NCBI RefSeq assembly: GCF_900101025.1
Contig: NZ_FMUH01000001.1
Location: 992,001-1,056,000, forward strand
Reading direction: 5' to 3'
DNA from: Klenkia marina
GTDB taxonomy: Bacteria; Actinomycetota; Actinomycetes; Mycobacteriales; Geodermatophilaceae
DNA: 64,000 nt
Under the pieces are notes generated by a model. The model was not told the DNA's origin, did not search any database, and saw only the letters and a program-made list of their open reading frames with translations. Position 1 is the stretch's first letter; the number at the start of each line of letters is the position of its first letter. This document shows, piece after piece, positions 59,997-64,000 of this stretch. The translations under genes and the position numbers were made by a program.

Positions 59997-61255
59997 CCGA
60001 CATCGACACCGTGGTGCGCGACCTGGCCGCCGCCCGCGAGCGCACCCTGCACCTCACCGACCTCGACGAGCCCGAGCTGCTGCGCCAGCACGACCCGCTG
60101 ATGAGCCCGCTGGTCTGGGACCTCGCGCACATCGGCCAGCAGGAGGACCTCTGGCTGCTGCGCGGCGGCGAGGCCGGGCGCTGCGGCATCCTGCGCCCCG
60201 AGGTCGAGCAGCTCTACGACGCCTTCACCCACCCCCGCGCGGTGCGCGCCCAGCTGCCGCTGCTGCCGCCGGTGGACGCCCGCCGGTACGTGGCCGAGGT
60301 GCGCGAGCGGGTGCTGGACCGCATCGGCGACGCCGACGCCTTCGAGGTGGCGATGGTGGTCAGCCACGAGCAGCAGCACGACGAGACCATGCTGCAGGCC
60401 CTCCAGCTGCGCTCGGGCCCGGCGCTGCTCGGCGCCGGCAGCCCGCTCCCGCCCGGCCGCCCCGGGGTGGCCGGCACCCGCGTGCTGGTGCCCGGCGGAC
60501 CCGTCGAGATCGGCGTCGACGGGACCACCGAGCCGTTCAGCCTGGACAACGAGCGGGGCGCGCACACCGTCGACGTCCCCGCGTTCGAGATCGGCCGGGT
60601 GCCGGTCACCGTCGCCGAGTACGCGCAGTTCATCGGCGACGGCGGCTACGCCCGGCCCGAGCTGTGGACCGACAGGGGCTGGCAGGTGCGCACCGACATG
60701 GGCCTGGCGCACCCGATGACCTGGCACGGCGACGGCACCCGCACCCGGTTCGGGGTCACCGAGCAGGTGCCCGGTGACGAACCGGTCCAGCACATCACCT
60801 GGTTCGAGGCCGACGCCTACGCCCGCTGGGCCGGTGCCCGGCTGCCCACCGAGGTCGAGTGGGAGAAGGCCGCCGCCTGGGACCCGGCCACCGGACGGCG
60901 CCGCCGGTACCCGTGGGGGTCCGCCGACCCGACCGCGCAGCACGCGAACCTCGGCGGCACGGCGCTGCGCCCGGCCCCGGTCGGCGCCTACCCCGCGGGC
61001 GCCTCGGCGTACGGGGTCGAGCAGCTGATGGGCGACGTCTGGGAGTGGACGTCGTCGGACTTCACCGCCTGGCCGGGCTTCACGCCGATGCTCTACGCCG
61101 ACTACTCCGCCCCGTTCTTCGGCGGCGACTACAAGGTGCTGCGCGGCGGGGCCTGGTCGGTGGGGCCCTCGATACTGCGGCCGAGCTTCCGCAACTGGGA
61201 CCACCCGCAGCGCCGCCAGGTGTTCAGCGGGGTGCGGCTGGCCTGGGATGCGTAG
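59993..61255 (+). CDS. egtB: Ergothioneine biosynthesis sulfoxide synthase EgtB
   Basis: This 420-residue non-heme iron enzyme joins hercynine and gamma-glutamylcysteine with O2 to form the sulfoxide. An N-terminal DinB-like domain supplies iron ligands ([12 protein letters not shown] and HEQQHDETM, three His). The C-terminal FGE-sulfatase domain has [41 protein letters not shown] and [12 protein letters not shown]. It overlaps egtA by 4 bases and precedes egtC by 5 bases. Confidence 0.95.
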   Translation: MTDIDTVVRDLAAARERTLHLTDLDEPELLRQHDPLMSPLVWDLAHIGQQEDLWLLRGGEAGRCGILRPEVEQLYDAFTHPRAVRAQLPLLPPVDARRYVAEVRERVLDRIGDADAFEVAMVVSHEQQHDETMLQALQLRSGPALLGAGSPLPPGRPGVAGTRVLVPGGPVEIGVDGTTEPFSLDNERGAHTVDVPAFEIGRVPVTVAEYAQFIGDGGYARPELWTDRGWQVRTDMGLAHPMTWHGDGTRTRFGVTEQVPGDEPVQHITWFEADAYARWAGARLPTEVEWEKAAAWDPATGRRRRYPWGSADPTAQHANLGGTALRPAPVGAYPAGASAYGVEQLMGDVWEWTSSDFTAWPGFTPMLYADYSAPFFGGDYKVLRGGAWSVGPSILRPSFRNWDHPQRRQVFSGVRLAWDA

Positions 61256-61260
61256 GCACC

Positions 61261-61950
61261 GTGTGTAGGCACATCGCGTACCTGGGCCGACCGCGCACGC
61301 TGGCCTCGCTGGTGCTGGAGCCGCCGTCCTCGCTGCTCGTGCAGTCCTACGCACCCCGGCGGCAGCGGCACGGCACGGTCAACGCCGACGGCTGGGGCGT
61401 GGGCTGGTGGGGCCCCGACCGCGCCGAGCCCGCCCGCTGGCGTGCGGCCACCCCGCTGTGGGGCTCGGCGTCCTTCGCCTCGGTGGCACCGGCGGTGGCG
61501 TCGTCCTGCATCCTGGCCGCCGTCCGCTCGGCGACCGTCGGCATGCCGATCGACGAGTCGGCCGCGGCGCCGTTCACCGACGGCCGCTGGCTGCTCTCGC
61601 ACAACGGCCGGGTCGACCGCGCCGTGCTGCCGCCCGCGCCGGGTGCGGAGTCGGTCTGCGACAGCGCGCAGCTCGCCGCGGTGGTGTTCGCCCGCGGCGT
61701 CGACGCGCTCGGCGACGTCGTCGTCCAGGTCGGGACGGCGGACCCCGCGGCCCGGCTGAACCTGCTGGCCACCGACGGCACCCGGCTGCTGGCCACCACC
61801 TGGGGCGACACGCTCTCAGTGCTCGAGCTCGACGAGGGCACCGTGCTGGCCAGCGAGCCCTACGACGACGACCCCCGCTGGACCGACGTCCCCGACCGGC
61901 ACCTCGTCACGGTCACCCCCGACGGCACCGCCCTGGAGGCACTGCAGTGA
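61261..61950 (+). CDS. egtC: Gamma-glutamyl hercynylcysteine S-oxide hydrolase EgtC
   Basis: This 229-residue class II (Ntn) amidohydrolase removes glutamate from the EgtB product. After Met removal the catalytic Cys2 is N-terminal (CRHIAYLG). Other marks are NADGWGVGWW, ILAAVRSAT and LSHNGRVDRAV, the glutaminase-site residues. The GTG start gives the required Met-Cys. GTGA overlap couples it to egtD. Confidence 0.95.
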   Translation: MCRHIAYLGRPRTLASLVLEPPSSLLVQSYAPRRQRHGTVNADGWGVGWWGPDRAEPARWRAATPLWGSASFASVAPAVASSCILAAVRSATVGMPIDESAAAPFTDGRWLLSHNGRVDRAVLPPAPGAESVCDSAQLAAVVFARGVDALGDVVVQVGTADPAARLNLLATDGTRLLATTWGDTLSVLELDEGTVLASEPYDDDPRWTDVPDRHLVTVTPDGTALEALQ

Positions 61951-62915
61951 GCTTCACCCTGACCGACCACCTCGGCCCCGTCGACGCCGGCGCCGCGCTG
62001 CGCGCCGACGTCCGGGCCGGCCTGACCGCCACGCCCAAGACGCTGCCGCCCACCTGGTTCTACGACGCCCGCGGCAGCGAGCTGTTCGACGAGATCACCC
62101 GGTTGCCCGAGTACTACCCGACGCGGGCCGAGCGGGCCATCCTGGTCGAGCACGCCGACGAGGTGGCCGTGCTCTCGGGAGCCGACACCCTGGTCGAGCT
62201 GGGCAGCGGGACGTCGGAGAAGACCCAGCTGCTGCTGGAGTCGCTGACCACGGCCGGCACCCTGCGCCGGTTCGTGCCCTTCGACGTCGACGCGTCGGTG
62301 CTGCGGTACGCCGGGCAGGTCATCGGCGAGCGGTTCCCCGACCTGGCCGTGGACGCCGCGGTCGGCGACTTCACCCAGCACCTGGGCAAGCTGCCCCGCG
62401 AGGGCACCCGGCTGGTGGCCTTCCTGGGCTCGACCATCGGCAACTTCGAGCCCGCCGCGCGGGCATCCTTCCTCGCCGACGTCGGCGCGATGCTCGACCC
62501 CGGCGACTGGTTCCTGCTGGGCACCGATCTGGTCAAGGACACCGGCCGGCTGGTCGCCGCCTACGACGACGCCGCGGGGGTCACCGCGGCCTTCAACAAG
62601 AACGTCCTGGCGGTGGTCGACCGGGAGCTCGACGCCGACGCCGACCTCGACGCCTTCGAGCACGTGGCGGTGTGGGACGCCGAGCACTCGTGGATCGAGA
62701 TGCGCCTGCGCTCGACCCGGGACCAGGTGGTGCACGTCGGCGCGCTGGACCTCGACGTCCCGTTCGCCGCCGGCGAGGACCTGCGCACGGAGGTGTCCAC
62801 GAAGTTCACCGTCGAGGGAGTGGCCGCCGAGCTGGCGGCGGCCGGGCTGCGGGTCGCCGAGTGCTGGACCGACCCGGACGGCGACTTCGCGCTGACCCTG
62901 GCCACACCCGTCTGA
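61947..62915 (+). CDS. egtD: L-histidine N-alpha-methyltransferase EgtD
   Basis: This 322-residue SAM-dependent enzyme trimethylates histidine to hercynine. It shows LPPTWFYDARGSELFDEITR, LPEYYPTRAE, SAM-binding LVELGSGTSEKTQLLLE, FLGSTIGNFEP and DLVKDTGRLVAAYDDAAGVT, all diagnostic of EgtD. It is the last egt gene; no EgtE lyase follows, so the final C-S cleavage must be encoded elsewhere or be done by another PLP enzyme. Confidence 0.95.
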   Translation: MSFTLTDHLGPVDAGAALRADVRAGLTATPKTLPPTWFYDARGSELFDEITRLPEYYPTRAERAILVEHADEVAVLSGADTLVELGSGTSEKTQLLLESLTTAGTLRRFVPFDVDASVLRYAGQVIGERFPDLAVDAAVGDFTQHLGKLPREGTRLVAFLGSTIGNFEPAARASFLADVGAMLDPGDWFLLGTDLVKDTGRLVAAYDDAAGVTAAFNKNVLAVVDRELDADADLDAFEHVAVWDAEHSWIEMRLRSTRDQVVHVGALDLDVPFAAGEDLRTEVSTKFTVEGVAAELAAAGLRVAECWTDPDGDFALTLATPV

Positions 62916-63003
62916 GGATTCTCCCGGGATCGTGCATCCGGGTGGGGGGTCGGGCCGGAAGAGGGGGTGAGAGCACCGCACACCCCCCACGGAAGGACCG
63001 ACC

Positions 63004-63822
63004 ATGACCCCCCTCCGCAGGACCCTCGCCACCGGCGCCACCGGCGCGCTCGCCCTCGGCGCCGTGGCCTTCGCCGCCACCCCCGCCGCGGCCGCGGACA
63101 CCGCCACCGTCTCCGTACTGCACGCCGTCCCCGGGGTGCCGGTCGACGTCTACGCCAACGGCGAGGAGCTGATCCCCGACTTCCAGCCGGGCACGCTCAC
63201 CGACCCGCTCCAGCTGCCCGCCGGCGAGTACGACCTCGCGATCTACCCGGCCGGGTCCGACCCGGCGACCACCCAGCCGGCCGCGAAGGCCGACGACGTC
63301 GCCGTCCCCGCCGGGGCGAACGCCACCGTCGCCGCGCACCTGACCCCCGAGGGCACCCCGGTCCTGACGCCCTACGTCAACGACACCTCCGCGGTGCCGG
63401 CCGGCCAGGCGCGGGTGACCGTGCGGCACACCGCGGCCGCCCCCGCCGTCGACGTCCGGGCGAACGGGGCGGTCATCGCATCGAACCTGACCAACCCGGG
63501 CGAGGCGTCCCTGGAGACCGCGCCGGGCACCGTGTCCGCCGACGTCGTGCTCGCCGGCACCGACACCGTGGCCATCGGCCCGGCCGACCTGACGCTGGCA
63601 GAGGGCACGTCCACCGTCGTCTACGCGTGGGGCTCGGCCGACGCCGGGTACCAGCTCGCCGTCCAGACCATCGAGGGCACGCACTCGAGCCCGTCCGGCG
63701 TCCCCGGCGGCTCGGCCGGCCTCGTCGACCCCGGCCTGCCGCTGCCGGTCGTCGGCGCCACCGTGCTCGGCATGGTCGTCCTCGGTCTCGGCGCCCGGCG
63801 GCTGACCGCCGAGCGCCGCTGA
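63004..63822 (+). CDS. Secreted DUF4397 protein with C-terminal membrane anchor
   Basis: This 272-residue protein has a Sec signal peptide ending around TPAAAAD. One or two DUF4397 beta-sandwich units follow (VSVLHAVPGVPVDVYANGEE and a second-like VTVRHTAAAPAVDVRANGAV). A C-terminal helix (LPLPVVGATVLGMVVLGLG) ends with an Arg-rich tail. DUF4397 proteins are surface proteins of unknown function often next to class F sortases; the next gene fits that. There is no LPxTG, so a sortase signal is not evident. GAAGGA lies six bases before the ATG. Confidence 0.87.
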   Translation: MTPLRRTLATGATGALALGAVAFAATPAAAADTATVSVLHAVPGVPVDVYANGEELIPDFQPGTLTDPLQLPAGEYDLAIYPAGSDPATTQPAAKADDVAVPAGANATVAAHLTPEGTPVLTPYVNDTSAVPAGQARVTVRHTAAAPAVDVRANGAVIASNLTNPGEASLETAPGTVSADVVLAGTDTVAIGPADLTLAEGTSTVVYAWGSADAGYQLAVQTIEGTHSSPSGVPGGSAGLVDPGLPLPVVGATVLGMVVLGLGARRLTAERR

Positions 63823-63836
63823 CGCGGCGACCACCC

Positions 63837-64000
63837 ATGCGCTCCAGGGTCCGCCTCCCCGTCGTCCTCGTCGTGCTGGGCGTGCTGCTCGTGGTCGGCG
63901 TGCCGACCGCCTGGCTGCTCACCCGGCCGGGGACGTCGGAGGGCCCCCCGGTCGCCGAGGTGGTCGCCAGCACCCCGGCCCCGGCGGCGCCGTCCGCCGG
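63837..64000 (+). CDS. N-terminal membrane segment of a cut-off gene (possible class F sortase)
   Basis: Only 54 codons are visible. They encode a basic start (MRSRVRLP), one transmembrane helix (VVLVVLGVLLVVGVPTAWLL) and a Pro/Ala-rich linker. Class F sortases in actinobacteria start this way and often follow DUF4397 genes, but no catalytic region is in the window, so the call rests on position. It begins 14 bases after the DUF4397 stop. Confidence 0.4.
   Translation, partial: MRSRVRLPVVLVVLGVLLVVGVPTAWLLTRPGTSEGPPVAEVVASTPAPAAPSA

Noticed and set aside
62932-62954. Terminator after egtD
   Set aside because: Only a 7-bp stem with a bulge is present, which is too weak to list.

Overview
The window is about 64 kb of very GC-rich (mid-70s percent by eye) actinobacterial chromosome. 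Frequent GTG starts, dense stop/start overlaps, a polyprenol-phosphomannose synthase beside an MptB-type mannosyltransferase, a DtxR/IdeR-type iron box, ergothioneine genes and YdbS/YdbT-like PH-domain proteins suggest a high-GC soil or rock actinomycete of the Geodermatophilaceae type (Blastococcus, Modestobacter, Geodermatophilus). That placement is inferred from style and content, not from a marker gene. I saw no tRNA, rRNA, CRISPR array, phage gene or insertion sequence.

Layout: (1) 1-8.2 kb, minus strand, is an L-arabinose island: a ChvE-type sugar-binding lipoprotein, ABC ATPase and permease, a LacI-family regulator, then araB, araD and araA (araA runs off the left edge). Matching palindromic operators lie before the binding-protein gene (two adjacent) and before araB (one perfect). 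(2) 8.4-18.3 kb holds a diguanylate cyclase, a SEC-C/DUF5926 protein, a cytochrome P450, an acyl-CoA ligase, the mannosylation pair, a rhodanese and two PH-domain membrane proteins. (3) 18.3-26.4 kb holds a pentapeptide-repeat protein, an orphan MutL/GlmL-type ATPase, an acetate-type symporter with its DUF485 partner, a double-Rieske protein, an ornithine cyclodeaminase homologue, a Usp protein and a HAD phosphatase. (4) 26.5-33.1 kb holds a NarL-type two-component pair followed by an acidic lipoprotein and a MacAB-like exporter. (5) 33.1-38.3 kb is a three-gene overlapping signalling operon: GGDEF-EAL, STAS, and PAS-PAS-GAF-PP2C phosphatase. (6) 38.3-44.6 kb, minus strand, is a mycosporine-like amino acid (MAA) cluster with recognisable MysA, MysB, MysC and MysD. 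It also has a TauD-family dioxygenase between mysB and mysC, and at the promoter-proximal end a HAD-fold protein that has lost its catalytic aspartates. (7) 44.9-57.5 kb holds a second MacB-like exporter, a cation/proton antiporter, secreted and membrane hypothetical proteins, an MBL-fold hydrolase, a Fpg/Nei glycosylase, an iron-siderophore binding lipoprotein under an iron box, a PadR/HAAS pair with a predicted leaderless promoter, and a TspO-like/MarR divergent pair. (8) 57.5-64 kb holds a DedA-like protein, a DUF309 protein, egtABCD (ergothioneine) and a DUF4397 secreted protein followed by a cut-off gene that may be a sortase.

The most interesting region is 38.3-44.6 kb. MysABCD are enough for a shinorine-type MAA sunscreen, so the added TauD dioxygenase is a candidate new tailoring step. 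It belongs to a different family from the PhyH-type MysH of cyanobacteria. The conserved but catalytically dead HAD may be a structural or regulatory partner. Ergothioneine genes, a Fpg glycosylase and a PAS/GAF/PP2C stress-signalling operon lie within 25 kb, which fits a sun- and desiccation-exposed lifestyle. Several strong extragenic inverted repeats sit at gene ends and may be terminators or members of genomic repeat families.
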